Positions 43,152 to 52,337 are shown, numbered from the stretch's first letter. The stretch is DNA of 64,000 bases from a bacterium (GCA_036504735.1 DASXUQ010000018.1:85491-149490); one strand, 5' to 3'. A program made the numbers and translations. The notes: a model not told the origin generated them from the sequence alone.

Positions 43152-44804
43152 TTACTTCAGCAGCATCATTTTGCGGGTCTGGGTGCCTTCGGGAGTGCGG
43201 AGGGTGTACAGGTAGAGACCGCTGGGCAGTTTGCTGCCGTCGAATTCGGCGCGGTAAACACCGGGGCTGCGCTGACCGTTGACCAGCACCGCCACTTCCC
43301 GGCCCAGCAGGTCGAAGACCTTCAGGCTCACATGCCCGCTTCTGGCCACGCCAAATTCCAAGCCGGTGGCGGGATTGAAAGGATTCGGATAATTCTGCGC
43401 GAGGTAGAAGCGCTCGGGAATCAAACCGCCCTGCCGGGCATCCGCGTCCAGCCGGATCACCGTGCGCGGCGCGTAGATGCACGAGTCGACGGCGGCGTCA
43501 TGCCAGCGAATGAACACATAACGGGGAACACCCCAACCGTATTGCGAGAGGTCCCACGAAAGAGAGTCTTCGCCATCCACTACAGGACGGCCGCTGCCAT
43601 CCGGAATCGCCGCCCCGGTACACCCGGAAGACTGCGTTGACGAGTAGAGGCTTACCGTGGCCGGGATGCGCGGATTATGCTGCGCGTTCCAACGGAGCGT
43701 GATCGTCTGCTGGCCCGAATAGACGGTATCCGACGGGGTGATCCAGTTGAACTGGACCACATGGATCGGCGCCGCCACATATTGCATGACGGTGACGTTG
43801 TTGGTCTCGTCGGTCTCGCCCACCTGATTCAGCGTATCGACCACAAAGCGCACGGTGTGGGTGTCGACGACCATCACCCACGGGCGGGTGTCCACGATGT
43901 GGGAGGCTCCCGCGGAGTCGCCAGAGATAACCGTGTCCAGCACCACCGTGCCGTTGTCGAGGACGCCCCTCACACGGTAGTCCGGATAGTTGCCCGTGCC
44001 GCCGCTGCAGGACATCCAACTGAAACGGGCCATCGCCGAGTCTCCTTCCACCGGGGTGAGGTGGGGCTCGCCGTTGGGGCGCAGCAGGGAGGCGGGCAGC
44101 GCCTGCAAATCGACTCCCCCGTCATCGACAGAGAGGCTGATATTGTCGATCAGCGCGCCGAAACGCAGCGGCTGGTTATTGGCCGGATTGGGATTGCCGT
44201 CACTGCGGAACCGCCAGAAGACATACACCGTCTGCTGGCCAAGATAGGAAATCGTGTCCCCCGCCGGATTGCGCAGATGCGCGAAGTCGATGTACTTCAA
44301 TTCCCAGTCGGTGTTCATATCTCCCGAATAGGTGCCTGCGATCATCATGTTCTGGGTGGTAAGCTGGCGCGTAGTCGCCGCGCCCCAGAAGATCGAATCG
44401 TGCGCCGGTTCGGAGCGGTTGAACATCCAGAAAGACGCCGCCGCCGCCTGCGCCTGTGCCAGATTCAGCGGACCCCACGTCAAATAGGTATCCAAATTGG
44501 GAGGATAGGGCGTGAACGCCGGATCATTGGTCGTCGGGAACCCCAATATCCAGGCCGCATGGATATCGTTCTGGCACATATGGGTATCGAAATACCGGTT
44601 CTGGATCCCCCAGCGGTCCGTCTGGTTGGTCGCGACCTGCCACTGGCTCGACGGAGCCTGATCCCAGCACTGGGACAGCACCGAATTCCAACACGCCTGC
44701 GCCACGTGCGGCTGCAGACTGAGCACCACACCCGCCGCCAGCAGCATACTCCATCCCACAAAACCCCTCCCGCCGCGGAGGATTCGTCTTAGCATCGCCA
44801 TCAT
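43152..44804 (-). CDS. Secreted CARDB-type protein with type IX sorting domain (paralog 1)
   Basis: 550-residue surface or secreted protein. A signal peptide (WSMLLAAGVVLSLQPHVAQA) is followed by the Cys-rich opening CWNSVLSQCW, shared with the paralog at 45092-46822. Then comes a jelly-roll-like region (FWMFNRSEPAHDSIFWG ... YVFWRFRSDGNPNPAN ... FGALIDNISLSVDDGG), a CARDB-like domain (VDTLNQVGETDETNNVTVMQY), another beta domain and the sorting domain (QNYPNPFNPATGLEFGV, VFDLLGREVAVLVNG, SGLYLYTL, MMLLK). The GGGAGGGCTAC ribosome-site region is identical to the paralog's. Function unknown; a surface adhesin or scaffold is possible. Confidence 0.85.
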   Translation of the reverse strand: MMAMLRRILRGGRGFVGWSMLLAAGVVLSLQPHVAQACWNSVLSQCWDQAPSSQWQVATNQTDRWGIQNRYFDTHMCQNDIHAAWILGFPTTNDPAFTPYPPNLDTYLTWGPLNLAQAQAAAASFWMFNRSEPAHDSIFWGAATTRQLTTQNMMIAGTYSGDMNTDWELKYIDFAHLRNPAGDTISYLGQQTVYVFWRFRSDGNPNPANNQPLRFGALIDNISLSVDDGGVDLQALPASLLRPNGEPHLTPVEGDSAMARFSWMSCSGGTGNYPDYRVRGVLDNGTVVLDTVISGDSAGASHIVDTRPWVMVVDTHTVRFVVDTLNQVGETDETNNVTVMQYVAAPIHVVQFNWITPSDTVYSGQQTITLRWNAQHNPRIPATVSLYSSTQSSGCTGAAIPDGSGRPVVDGEDSLSWDLSQYGWGVPRYVFIRWHDAAVDSCIYAPRTVIRLDADARQGGLIPERFYLAQNYPNPFNPATGLEFGVARSGHVSLKVFDLLGREVAVLVNGQRSPGVYRAEFDGSKLPSGLYLYTLRTPEGTQTRKMMLLK

Positions 44805-44874
44805 AGTAGCCCTCCCAATTGTGAAACATCGAAAGAAGCGAAAATATTACCGCAATACGATTCTCTTTTCGCTC

Positions 44875-44991
44875 TTATTTCAAAAGCATTATCTCGGTTG
44901 TCTGCGTACCTTCCCCGGTAGACAAGATACGCAAGTAGAAACCCCTTGGCAAGTGCGAACCGTTCAGCATCTTCAGGTTACTCCCCTGAAG
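44875..44991 (-). pseudogene. Relic of a type IX sorting domain
   Basis: Read on the minus strand, 44991-44875 encodes a 38-codon open segment ending in LPRGFYLRILSTGEGTQTTE IMLLK and a stop, aligned to the last residues of the flanking cargo proteins (LPSGLYLYTLRTPEGTQTRK MMLLK). An in-frame stop (44992-44994) cuts it upstream, and no gene body precedes it. It is a decayed third paralog or a leftover of rearrangement. Third codon positions and GC differ from both neighbours. Confidence 0.75.
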
Positions 44992-45026
44992 TTAGCTGAC
45001 TATCCGCTGCGCCACGACCGCATTGG

Positions 45027-45067
45027 CCGTTGCGAAACGGCACAGGCGGCCTTGCGCGCCGCCTGTG
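45027..45067. repeat. Twin hairpin element downstream of the 45092 gene
   Basis: CCGTT-gcga-AACGG is followed at once by CACAGGCGGC-cttgcgc-GCCGCCTGTG. The joint GAAACGGCAC and the preceding CGACCGC recur at 46937-46979 downstream of the next gene. Both lie 25 bases after a minus-strand stop, so they may act as 3' processing or termination structures; no T-tract follows. Confidence 0.65.
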
Positions 45068-45091
45068 CCTGATTCATAGCCCCGGTGTGGG

Positions 45092-46822
45092 TTATTTCAT
45101 CAACATCATCTTACGGGTTTGCGTCCCTTCGGCGGTCGACAGCGAATACAGATACAGTCCGCTGGGAAGCTTCGCGCCGTTGAACGGCACGGTGTAGGTT
45201 CCGGGGCTTTGTTCACTGTTGACCAGCACGGCTACTTCCCGTCCCAGCAGATCGAAGACCTTCAGCGTCACGTGGCCGCTTTTGGCCACACCATAACGCA
45301 GATCGGTCGCGGGATTGAAGGGATTGGGGTAGTTCTGATCGAGGTAGAAATGATCGGGAATGACACTGGTTCCATGGTCACCTACCGCGGTCGGAGTGCG
45401 ACGGCGGATCACGGGATACGGTGCATAGATGCAGGTATCGTTGTAGGAATCATGAATCCGCACGAACACATTCAGCACGCGGCCATAATTGAAGCTCGTG
45501 AGGTTCCAGACCAGAGAATCAGGTCCATCTGCCACAGGCAAACCGGTGCCGCCTTCCACGGGCAATCCCTGACAGCCGGTGTGCTGCGTCGTCGAATAGA
45601 ATGCCAGCGTCGACGGATTGTTCGGATCGTCGTAGCTTTCCCAGCGCAGCGTGGCGGTTTCATCGCCGTATTCGATGCTGTCCAGCGGTGTCACCCACGC
45701 AAAGGCTGCCGGCGGATGCGGTTGCGGCACGACATAGGTGAAGGTCGCGACGTTGTTCGCTTCGTTGACCTCGGGAATCACATTCATGGAGTCCAGCACC
45801 AGCCGCACCACATGGGTGTCGGGCGAGAGAATCCAGGGGTGCGTAAGGAGTTCGTAGGTAGTGCCCTGCTCGGCCGTAGTGATTATGGTGTCGAGCACTA
45901 CCGATGTGTCCACCGTTACCACAGCCCGGAACGGAGCATAATTCTGGATTCCGCCGGCGCAAGTCTGGAATGTCAGCTTGGCATAACTGGTGTCCCCGGC
46001 CAGAGGAAAGACATTCACCGTGGAATCTTTGTAGATCGCTCCGCTGACCGCTCCCAAGTCCTGACCGCCGTCATCCCACGAAATCGACACATTGTCAATG
46101 AAGGCGCCCTTGTCGCGGTTGGCATTGCCGTCGCTCCAGAAACGCCAGAAGACCCACACCTGAGACCGGCCCAGGAGCGATACGGTATCCAGCGTGCCGA
46201 CCCGGTGCAGCCGCGAAAAATCCATGATCCGCTGCTGGAAATCGATCCCCTGCATGATCTGCGAGGACACGCCCGCAATGTACATGCTGTCATGATTCTG
46301 GCGAATCACGCGCGCGGTGGTCAAACCCCAAAAGACCGAATCATGGGCAATTTCCGAGCGATTATACAGATAAAAACTGCATCCGCCGGCCACCGCCTGG
46401 CTCAGATCAATGGGTCCGTAGGTGACGTACGCGCTGTCCCAGGATGGATAGGTGGTATAGGCGGGGTCGTTGCTGCGCGGAAATCCGGCGCACCATAGGG
46501 CCTGACCGATCTGGTCGTTGCACATGTGCTGCGGATCATAGTACACCCGCTGCCAATCCCAGGAGGTTACGTTGCTGGGCACATAATCGTAAGGATAATT
46601 GGGATAGCGCTGCCAGTAGCGGCCGGAATTGGCCGGGTGCGACCAGCCGTTGGGTCCCCAGTATTGGGGAAGTGGATCCGTACTGAAACACTGCGTCTCC
46701 ACATAGTTCCAGCAGGCAACCGCCGTGTGGGTCGCGCCCCACAGGAACAGCGCCGCGCCGACCACCAGCAACAGCATGGATGGGCGCAAGCGATGGAGGA
46801 TTGGTCGTAGCAACTGCATCAT
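45092..46822 (-). CDS. Secreted CARDB-type protein with type IX sorting domain (paralog 2)
   Basis: About 576-residue paralog of the 43152-44804 product. The start at 46822 (MMQLLRPILHRLRP) is preferred over 46852 because GGGAGGGCTAC precedes it as in the paralog. A signal peptide (MLLLVVGAALFLWGATHTAVA) is followed by CWNYVETQCF and then FYLYNRSEIAHDSVFWG, VWVFWRFWSDGNANRDKGAF and IDNVSISWDDGG, all matched in the paralog. CARDB-like (VIPEVNEANNVATFTY) and sorting domains (QNYPNPFNPATDLRYGV, VFDLLGREVAVLVNS, MMLMK) close it. Unknown surface function. Confidence 0.85.
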   Translation of the reverse strand: MMQLLRPILHRLRPSMLLLVVGAALFLWGATHTAVACWNYVETQCFSTDPLPQYWGPNGWSHPANSGRYWQRYPNYPYDYVPSNVTSWDWQRVYYDPQHMCNDQIGQALWCAGFPRSNDPAYTTYPSWDSAYVTYGPIDLSQAVAGGCSFYLYNRSEIAHDSVFWGLTTARVIRQNHDSMYIAGVSSQIMQGIDFQQRIMDFSRLHRVGTLDTVSLLGRSQVWVFWRFWSDGNANRDKGAFIDNVSISWDDGGQDLGAVSGAIYKDSTVNVFPLAGDTSYAKLTFQTCAGGIQNYAPFRAVVTVDTSVVLDTIITTAEQGTTYELLTHPWILSPDTHVVRLVLDSMNVIPEVNEANNVATFTYVVPQPHPPAAFAWVTPLDSIEYGDETATLRWESYDDPNNPSTLAFYSTTQHTGCQGLPVEGGTGLPVADGPDSLVWNLTSFNYGRVLNVFVRIHDSYNDTCIYAPYPVIRRRTPTAVGDHGTSVIPDHFYLDQNYPNPFNPATDLRYGVAKSGHVTLKVFDLLGREVAVLVNSEQSPGTYTVPFNGAKLPSGLYLYSLSTAEGTQTRKMMLMK

Positions 46823-46893
46823 GGTAGTGTAGCCCTCCCAGGTTAAGTGCATGATCTCGTGTCGCCGCTCGTGCTCGACGGGCGGGAGTCTGT

Positions 46894-46979
46894 CCGTTTC
46901 GTGGGCGGTCCATCTCCCTTCTTTTCAGGCAGGAGCGACCGCTCACGAAACGGCACCTGTGGCCGCAAGGCCACAGGTG
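46894..46979. repeat. Twin hairpin element downstream of the 47004 gene
   Basis: A 17-bp stem with one wobble (46894-46910 with 46937-46953, 26-nt loop) abuts a perfect 11-bp stem CACCTGTGGCC-gcaa-GGCCACAGGTG (46954-46979). The segment shares CGACCGC and GAAACGGCAC with the element at 45027-45067. Confidence 0.7.
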
Positions 46980-47003
46980 ACCGGATCATGAAGCAGAGAT
47001 TAC

Positions 47004-49055
47004 TTACTTCAAAAGCATCAGCTTGCGCGTGGCCCGGAAGGTTTGGCTTCCGGCCTTAGCCTCAAGGCTGTAGAAATACAAACCGCTGGACACCTTCGCC
47101 GCATTCCACGTCACGGCATGAGCTCCCGGTTCTTGCAGACCTGACGCCAACACCGCCACCTGACGGCCCAGAACGTCGAAAATCCGCAGCGATACTTCCG
47201 CCCGCAACGGCAACGCGTAAGGAATCACGGTCTCGGGGTTGAACGGATTGGGGTAGTTCTGCGCAAGGGCAAACTCGTTGGGAGCGGACACCGTGCGCGG
47301 ATCGGCCGCGACCGGGCCCAGCATCCAGTCGACGATGCGCCCCATCACGGCATTGCGGTTAGCCGCGCTGGAAATCGCTTCGAAGCCGAAGGCCATGAAC
47401 ACAAGTTTGTACACCGGCGTTTCCACCTGCACCGCGGCGCACGTGTCACCGGTCACACCCTGCCAATTCCAGATCGGAGTGGCGTAGGAATCCAATGCAT
47501 GAATCTTGTTCTGACGGGTCTGATTGCTCGCACCGTCGCCGCCGATGACCGCGAGGTCCAGGCCGTCGCTGATGGCGTTGCCGGAAACTCCCGTGACATT
47601 GTGTCCCGTGGGGAACGGCAGGTAATGGCCAACATGCAGCACGTCGGTCATGAAGGACGACGTCCGCAGGTCAAAGGCGATGCCCTGGCCGGTCAGGAAC
47701 AGCTTGCCGCCGTTGTTCACGTACATTTCCAGCGTGGACTGCTCGGCAGCGGTCAGCGTGTTGCCCGTGGGGGAAGCGCCGGTCATCCAGATCAACATCG
47801 GAATCGCGGGCAGAATATTCTCGTCCAGTGCGCCGGCATGGAGGTCCCACCAGCCGCAAGCGCGGTTGGGCTCGGACGCCTGCAGAGCGTTGGTGTAGAA
47901 GGTCTCGACATTGTTGGCGCCGCCGTCATCATCCACCAGCAGGACGTCCAGCCCCGCCATCAGGCGGAAGGCCAGCGCCGCAGTGGTAGTGGTATTGCCT
48001 TGCGATTGGATATTCACCGCGAGGTTGGCGCTGCCGCCGTGGCCGTTGGGATTCACACGCAGCGTTAGCGTCGTCGCTTCGCCCGAAGTCAGCGGCACGT
48101 CGATGCTGGTCGGATCGGAAGCCACATCGGTCGCTTCAATCGTCTGCGTCCAGCCGCCGGGCAGTGCATCGCCCACGGACACCGTGTAGGTGTCATTGTT
48201 GCGGCCATGGTTGGAAAGCTGAATGGTATAATCCACTTCGCCACCGTTCACTTCCGAGATGAGCTGAACGGGATCGGTGCAGGAGGTCTGAACCTGCCAG
48301 AGGTTCAGCACCGGGGCCCACGCCGCCTGATGCACGTACTTGCTGGCATAGTCCTGCAAGAAAACGACGACGGACATGCTGTCCGTGTCCCAGGCCGCTG
48401 ACTTATTGAGCGTGCCGGAGAAATCCAGGGTGCCGTTGAGGGGCACGCTGGTGATGGTCTGGCCGGCGGCATCGGGATAGAAATCGCGGAAAATGTTGTC
48501 GAAGGACGTCTCGCCGTTGGAACCATGCGGGGACGGACTGTCCACGTCGCTGATCAGCACCACGTAGAGACGAGTGTTGGCCAGCGCGCTGTCGGTGGCG
48601 GTAACGGTCCCGCTGAACTGCACGGTGGTTTCGCCGGAAATGCTGGCTTCGATGTCGATCGTGCAGGGCGCGGGGACATTGCGGGCGGTACGGATCTGCG
48701 AACGGAAGCCGGAGGCGCTGCGGGTAATTTCCGTGCGGCCATCCACCCAGCCATCCGGAACGCCGGTCACGTTGTAATACGTAATCTTGGTGTTGACTTC
48801 CGACGTGTTCCACAAGTACATCGCGTCGTTATTGGGGGCAGGCCAGGAAACGTGATACTTGATGTTGAGCACGGAGTCGCGCCCCATGGCTTCCACCACC
48901 TGACGTTCTATTGGATTCCAGCCGGCGCAGGGGCCGCAGTTCCATTGCGTGAAGCCTTCCGTCAGCACGGTGCGCACCGCGGCAGTGGCAGTTAAGGCTC
49001 CGAGCAGCAACAATGCCGCGATGGCCAGCATAACAACAAACGAACGACGGTTCAT
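47004..49055 (-). CDS. Secreted Omp28-like thioredoxin-fold protein with type IX sorting domain
   Basis: 683-residue exported protein. A signal peptide (FVVMLAIAALLLLGALTATA) is followed by an Omp28/thioredoxin-like domain: VLTEGFTQWNCGPCAGWNPI carries a CxxC pair, and VTGVPDGWVDG is the cis-proline-like segment. A long beta-rich region (NGGEVDYTIQLSNHGRNNDTY) and a DJ-1/GATase-like segment (MLIWMTGASPTGNTLTAAEQ) follow. The sorting domain ends it (QNYPNPFNPETVIPYALP, IFDVLGRQVAVL, RKLMLLK). A good AAGGAGATC site precedes the ATG and a promoter lies 50-77 bases upstream. It may act in thiol chemistry at the cell surface; this is inferred. Confidence 0.87.
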   Translation of the reverse strand: MNRRSFVVMLAIAALLLLGALTATAAVRTVLTEGFTQWNCGPCAGWNPIERQVVEAMGRDSVLNIKYHVSWPAPNNDAMYLWNTSEVNTKITYYNVTGVPDGWVDGRTEITRSASGFRSQIRTARNVPAPCTIDIEASISGETTVQFSGTVTATDSALANTRLYVVLISDVDSPSPHGSNGETSFDNIFRDFYPDAAGQTITSVPLNGTLDFSGTLNKSAAWDTDSMSVVVFLQDYASKYVHQAAWAPVLNLWQVQTSCTDPVQLISEVNGGEVDYTIQLSNHGRNNDTYTVSVGDALPGGWTQTIEATDVASDPTSIDVPLTSGEATTLTLRVNPNGHGGSANLAVNIQSQGNTTTTAALAFRLMAGLDVLLVDDDGGANNVETFYTNALQASEPNRACGWWDLHAGALDENILPAIPMLIWMTGASPTGNTLTAAEQSTLEMYVNNGGKLFLTGQGIAFDLRTSSFMTDVLHVGHYLPFPTGHNVTGVSGNAISDGLDLAVIGGDGASNQTRQNKIHALDSYATPIWNWQGVTGDTCAAVQVETPVYKLVFMAFGFEAISSAANRNAVMGRIVDWMLGPVAADPRTVSAPNEFALAQNYPNPFNPETVIPYALPLRAEVSLRIFDVLGRQVAVLASGLQEPGAHAVTWNAAKVSSGLYFYSLEAKAGSQTFRATRKLMLLK

Positions 49056-49104
49056 ACGATCTCCTTGGGAGTAGGTTCAATTCCAGTACGGGTAGAACAC
49101 TACA

Positions 49105-49132
49105 AATATAATACCATCAACTATGTTATCAA
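49105..49132 (-). promoter_or_regulatory. Putative promoter of the Omp28-like gene
   Basis: Minus-strand TTGATA, 16-base spacer, TATATT. It predicts a leader of about 43 nt. The rest of the gene-free stretch from here to 49505 shows nothing I can name. Confidence 0.6.
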
Positions 49133-49505
49133 GACCCTAACACAACTTCCTGAAAATCCGCATGGGCAGAGCCGCGCCCGCTTTCAACGGTCAAAAGAAA
49201 CGGGCTGCTTAACTGTATCTTGTTTAAACATCTGCAATTAAAACATCAATTCCAACCCTTTCACAACCGGAATCCGGCGGTTTTCGGCACATGAAGAACG
49301 CATAGAGTATGTCTGCGAAGAGAGGCACGAAATCACCATGCAAAAACGCCTCTTTTTGCCTGGTGACCGACACGAGCGGTAATTCATAGATAAATATATA
49401 ATCCGCAATAAGTTATCCGGCATAGATCGTCTCTGCCCGAAATCGCGTCCGCCTCGCGCACCCGATTTGTCCCCACCTCATCAGGCCCAGTTTAGAAATT
49501 GATTT

Positions 49506-49535
49506 TCAACATGTTGATTTCTCGGAAACTATAAT
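49506..49535 (+). promoter_or_regulatory. Putative promoter of a small + strand transcript
   Basis: TCAACA, 18-base spacer and a perfect TATAAT at 49530-49535. It points rightwards, towards the candidate small RNA, in a region where both flanking genes are on the minus strand. Confidence 0.5.
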
Positions 49536-49540
49536 TAGAC

Positions 49541-49741
49541 GATTTGGAACCGGAATTCATGTGCTCGAGTGGAAAAGTTGAGACCAGATGAGAATGCTAC
49601 TTCTACTTGGATGAGTATACGCGGCATGACGTGGGATGTTTGAGGTGGTTGACGTGACGCCGGAGTAGTTCGCAAAGCAGCTTTGATCGTGGCGTCACTG
49701 ATGCGGCAAGGGCGGGTCCTTTTGGACCCGCCCTTGTTTTA
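49541..49741 (+). ncRNA. Candidate small RNA of about 200 nt ending at a strong terminator
   Basis: The region begins just after the TATAAT at 49530 and ends at a perfect 13-bp stem CAAGGGCGGGTCC/GGACCCGCCCTTG (49707-49736) followed by TTTTA on the + strand. An internal stem GTGACGCC/GGCGTCAC lies before it. The only ORFs inside are ten codons or fewer. The minus-strand side of the hairpin has no T-tract, so it is not simply the terminator of the 49761-51131 gene. No known RNA family recognised. Confidence 0.5.
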
Positions 49742-49760
49742 TGCACCCTGTTCGGCAATC

Positions 49761-51131
49761 TCAAACTTTCAATTCAAACCCTTCTTTAGCCAGCAGCGAC
49801 TTGAACTCGGCAATGATGCGATCCAAGGCCTGCTGCGATTTGGCTTCGAAACGCAGCACGAGCGTCGGCTGGGTGTTGGAGGCGCGCACCAGGCCCCAGC
49901 CGTCGGGAAATTTGACGCGCACGCCGTCGAGGTCAATCGTCTGGGCGCCCATCTTTTTGAATTCCGCTTTGACCTTGTCCACCAGCGCGAACTTTACCTC
50001 ATCGGGGCAGTCCACGCGAATTTCCGGCGTGCTGAAGGTCGGCGGCAGATCAGACAGCTCTTCGGAGAGCGTGTGATCGAGGCGGCTGACGATTTCCACG
50101 AGACGGCAGGCCGCATAGATGCCGTCATCGAAACCGAAGTAGCGGTCGGCGAAGAAGAAGTGGCCGCTCATTTCGCCCGCCAGCACCGCCTCTTCCGCCC
50201 AGAGCTTGTTCTTGATCAGCGCGTGGCCCGTCTTCCACATGATGGGATTGCCGCCGTGCTTACGCACGTCCTCGAAGAAGTTCTCGCTGCACTTGACGTC
50301 GGCAATCACTGTCGCGCCGGGCTGTTGCCGCAGAATGGAGCGCGCAAACAGCACCATGAGCTGGTCACCCCACAGCACCTTGCCGTTGCCGGTAATCGCT
50401 CCAAGACGGTCTGCGTCGCCATCCAGCCCCACACCCACATCCAGACCTTTGTCCGCCACCAGCTTCTTCAGATCCACAAGATTTTTTTCCACCGTGGGAT
50501 CGGGATGGTGGTTGGGGAAGCGGCCATCCACGTCGCTGTACAGATCGAACACCGTCGCGCCCAATTCGCGGAAGATTTTCGGCGCGACCAGCCCGCCGAC
50601 GCCATTGCCGGAATCGATGCCGACGCGCACGGCGCGGTCGAATTTGATATTGGTGGTCAGCCACGACACGTACGGGTCGAGGATGGAGTACTTGCGCACG
50701 GGCAGCGGCGAGGCCTTGTCGAAATCATCGGCTTCGATCAACTGCCGCACGGCCTGGATCTCTTCGCCATAGATGGCGGCCTTGCCGAAGGCGACCTTTA
50801 TCCCGTTGAACTCCGGCGGATTGTGCGAGCCGGTGATCATGATCCCGCCGTCCATCGACAGGTGCGCCGCGGAAAAATAGAGCACCGGAGTCGGGCACTG
50901 TCCGACATCGGTAATCTCGATGCCGGTGCTGGTCAGGCCGTCTTTCAGATCGCTGGCAATGCGCTCGCTGGAGAGCCGCCCGTCACGCCCGATGGTGAAC
51001 CGCTGCGCGCCCTTGCGCTTAAGCAGCGTGCCGATGCCCTTGCCCAAAGCCACGACCACTTCCGGGGTCAAATCATCCACGACGACCCCGCGAATGTCAT
51101 ACTCGCGAAAAATGTTGGGGTTGATGTTCAT
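49761..51131 (-). CDS. Phosphomannomutase / phosphoglucomutase
   Basis: 456-residue alpha-D-phosphohexomutase of the ManB/AlgC type, which moves phosphate between C1 and C6 of mannose or glucose to feed polysaccharide synthesis. The active-site phosphoserine loop is TGSHNPPEFNGIKV, the metal loop DGDADRLG, the sugar-specificity loop EMSGHFFF and the phosphate-binding loop RASNTQPTLVLRFEA. N-terminal NPNIFREYDIRG is typical. It follows the pair of unusual genes at 51285-53304 after a 150-base gap. It would cooperate with pgi (32347) in sugar-nucleotide supply; mannose or glucose preference cannot be decided by eye. Confidence 0.93.
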   Translation of the reverse strand: MNINPNIFREYDIRGVVVDDLTPEVVVALGKGIGTLLKRKGAQRFTIGRDGRLSSERIASDLKDGLTSTGIEITDVGQCPTPVLYFSAAHLSMDGGIMITGSHNPPEFNGIKVAFGKAAIYGEEIQAVRQLIEADDFDKASPLPVRKYSILDPYVSWLTTNIKFDRAVRVGIDSGNGVGGLVAPKIFRELGATVFDLYSDVDGRFPNHHPDPTVEKNLVDLKKLVADKGLDVGVGLDGDADRLGAITGNGKVLWGDQLMVLFARSILRQQPGATVIADVKCSENFFEDVRKHGGNPIMWKTGHALIKNKLWAEEAVLAGEMSGHFFFADRYFGFDDGIYAACRLVEIVSRLDHTLSEELSDLPPTFSTPEIRVDCPDEVKFALVDKVKAEFKKMGAQTIDLDGVRVKFPDGWGLVRASNTQPTLVLRFEAKSQQALDRIIAEFKSLLAKEGFELKV

Positions 51132-51284
51132 TGTTCTCCGTTACCCTCGCCGAGGCAGGCGCCCACGCCTGCCCGCAATGTGTTTATGTAAAGAATGAAA
51201 GACAAATCTATTACTTGTAAATCCAAGCCCGCTCTCTGAACGATGCCCTTTCAGTTTCAAAACAAGCTTAAACCTCCTGATGTT

Positions 51285-52244
51285 CTATTCACTGCCAGTG
51301 GCATCCGGGTCATCGGAGACTTGCGAAAACGAAAGTTCATAGCGGCGCTTCTGTCGATCAAAGCTCAAAGGCGTTCCAATTACGTCTCCCTCGCTTGTCA
51401 ACAAGTAATTAAATTTCCAATGGCCATCGCCGTCGAGAAGGTATTGGATTTTCGTGGCTGCAATATGTTGGTGCAGATCGTGAGCGTGTCGGATGGCCTC
51501 ACCGGTCTTTTCTTCTGTTAACGCCCCTAGGAACAAGTCCACGTCAGCCGTCTCGGCTGCCAAGTCAATTTCCGGGGTTCCGGCAATATGCACAATATAT
51601 GTCCTACACTTTCCTAAAGGTATTGCACGCTGTGCCCACCTCGCACATACGCTTTTTGTGGAACGCATGAATACGCCGAACTCTGCCGATATTTGTCTTC
51701 CTATCTCTTCCGCAATAGGTTTCAAAACATATTTGACAAGGAACAACTTGACAAGTGCTTCTCCGACGGCAATGATCAATTCTGGGTCTGGGATTCTTGC
51801 ATTTCTGCTGAAAGGACTAAAGACAGCAGCGCCGTCCATTGGGAGTGCGGCCTTGATGAATTGCAAGTCGTCCTCGGAATCAATATTGACCGGGTCATAT
51901 TGGATCCCCAGAATTGCTGGTGGTGAGGCGTCTGAAGCGAAAGGATGCGATGGCCCATTAACCCGTCTCCACACCACAGGGTCACCACTTGGCAACACAT
52001 ACGGTCGTTCCAGTTCAAAATACTCGAGCTTTGCGACCAACGCATATACATTGTCATCGAGAGCAACGACCCTGGTTTCAGCAATTCTTCCAATGGGAGG
52101 AACAGTATGAATGTGCTCGACATCTATCGGCATGCATCCCTTGAGCCTGATGTCCTGGGATGCGCGCTCAAGATAGTCGCGCGTAATACAAAACCCATGC
52201 CGCGACATTTGTGTCGTTGCAATGATCACTTCGCCTTTACTCAT
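51285..52244 (-). CDS. Unknown two-domain protein with prohead-protease-like N-domain (intact paralog)
   Basis: 319-residue protein. The start at 52244 (MSKGEVIIATTQ) follows GAGGAAG and aligns with the start of its paralog; an ATG at 52301 also has a possible ribosome site and would add 19 residues. Residues 1-80 (STT-like ATTQMSRHG, then DVEHIHTVPPIGR and YALVAKLEYFE) resemble the first part of HK97-type prohead proteases. The serine motif expected later is not seen. The C-terminal 190 residues are an unknown alpha/beta domain: PDPELIIAVGEALV, IVHIAGTPEIDLAAET, KIQYLLDGDGHWKFNYLLTS and GTPLSFDRQ are shared with the paralog. GC is visibly lower than in the flanking genes. Confidence 0.72.
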   Translation of the reverse strand: MSKGEVIIATTQMSRHGFCITRDYLERASQDIRLKGCMPIDVEHIHTVPPIGRIAETRVVALDDNVYALVAKLEYFELERPYVLPSGDPVVWRRVNGPSHPFASDASPPAILGIQYDPVNIDSEDDLQFIKAALPMDGAAVFSPFSRNARIPDPELIIAVGEALVKLFLVKYVLKPIAEEIGRQISAEFGVFMRSTKSVCARWAQRAIPLGKCRTYIVHIAGTPEIDLAAETADVDLFLGALTEEKTGEAIRHAHDLHQHIAATKIQYLLDGDGHWKFNYLLTSEGDVIGTPLSFDRQKRRYELSFSQVSDDPDATGSE

Positions 52245-52337
52245 GTCTTCCTCGCAAAGATCAAATAGAATTCCTGGTAGCCACGGTTGTTCAATTAGCA
52301 TCTCGGTTCCCTCTGGCTAGGATTTCACGCCTCGGAT

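Noticed and set aside
44821..45072. Plus-strand ORF of 83 codons across the relic and hairpin
   Set aside because: It is antisense to the sorting-domain relic and crosses a strong hairpin, with no ribosome site.
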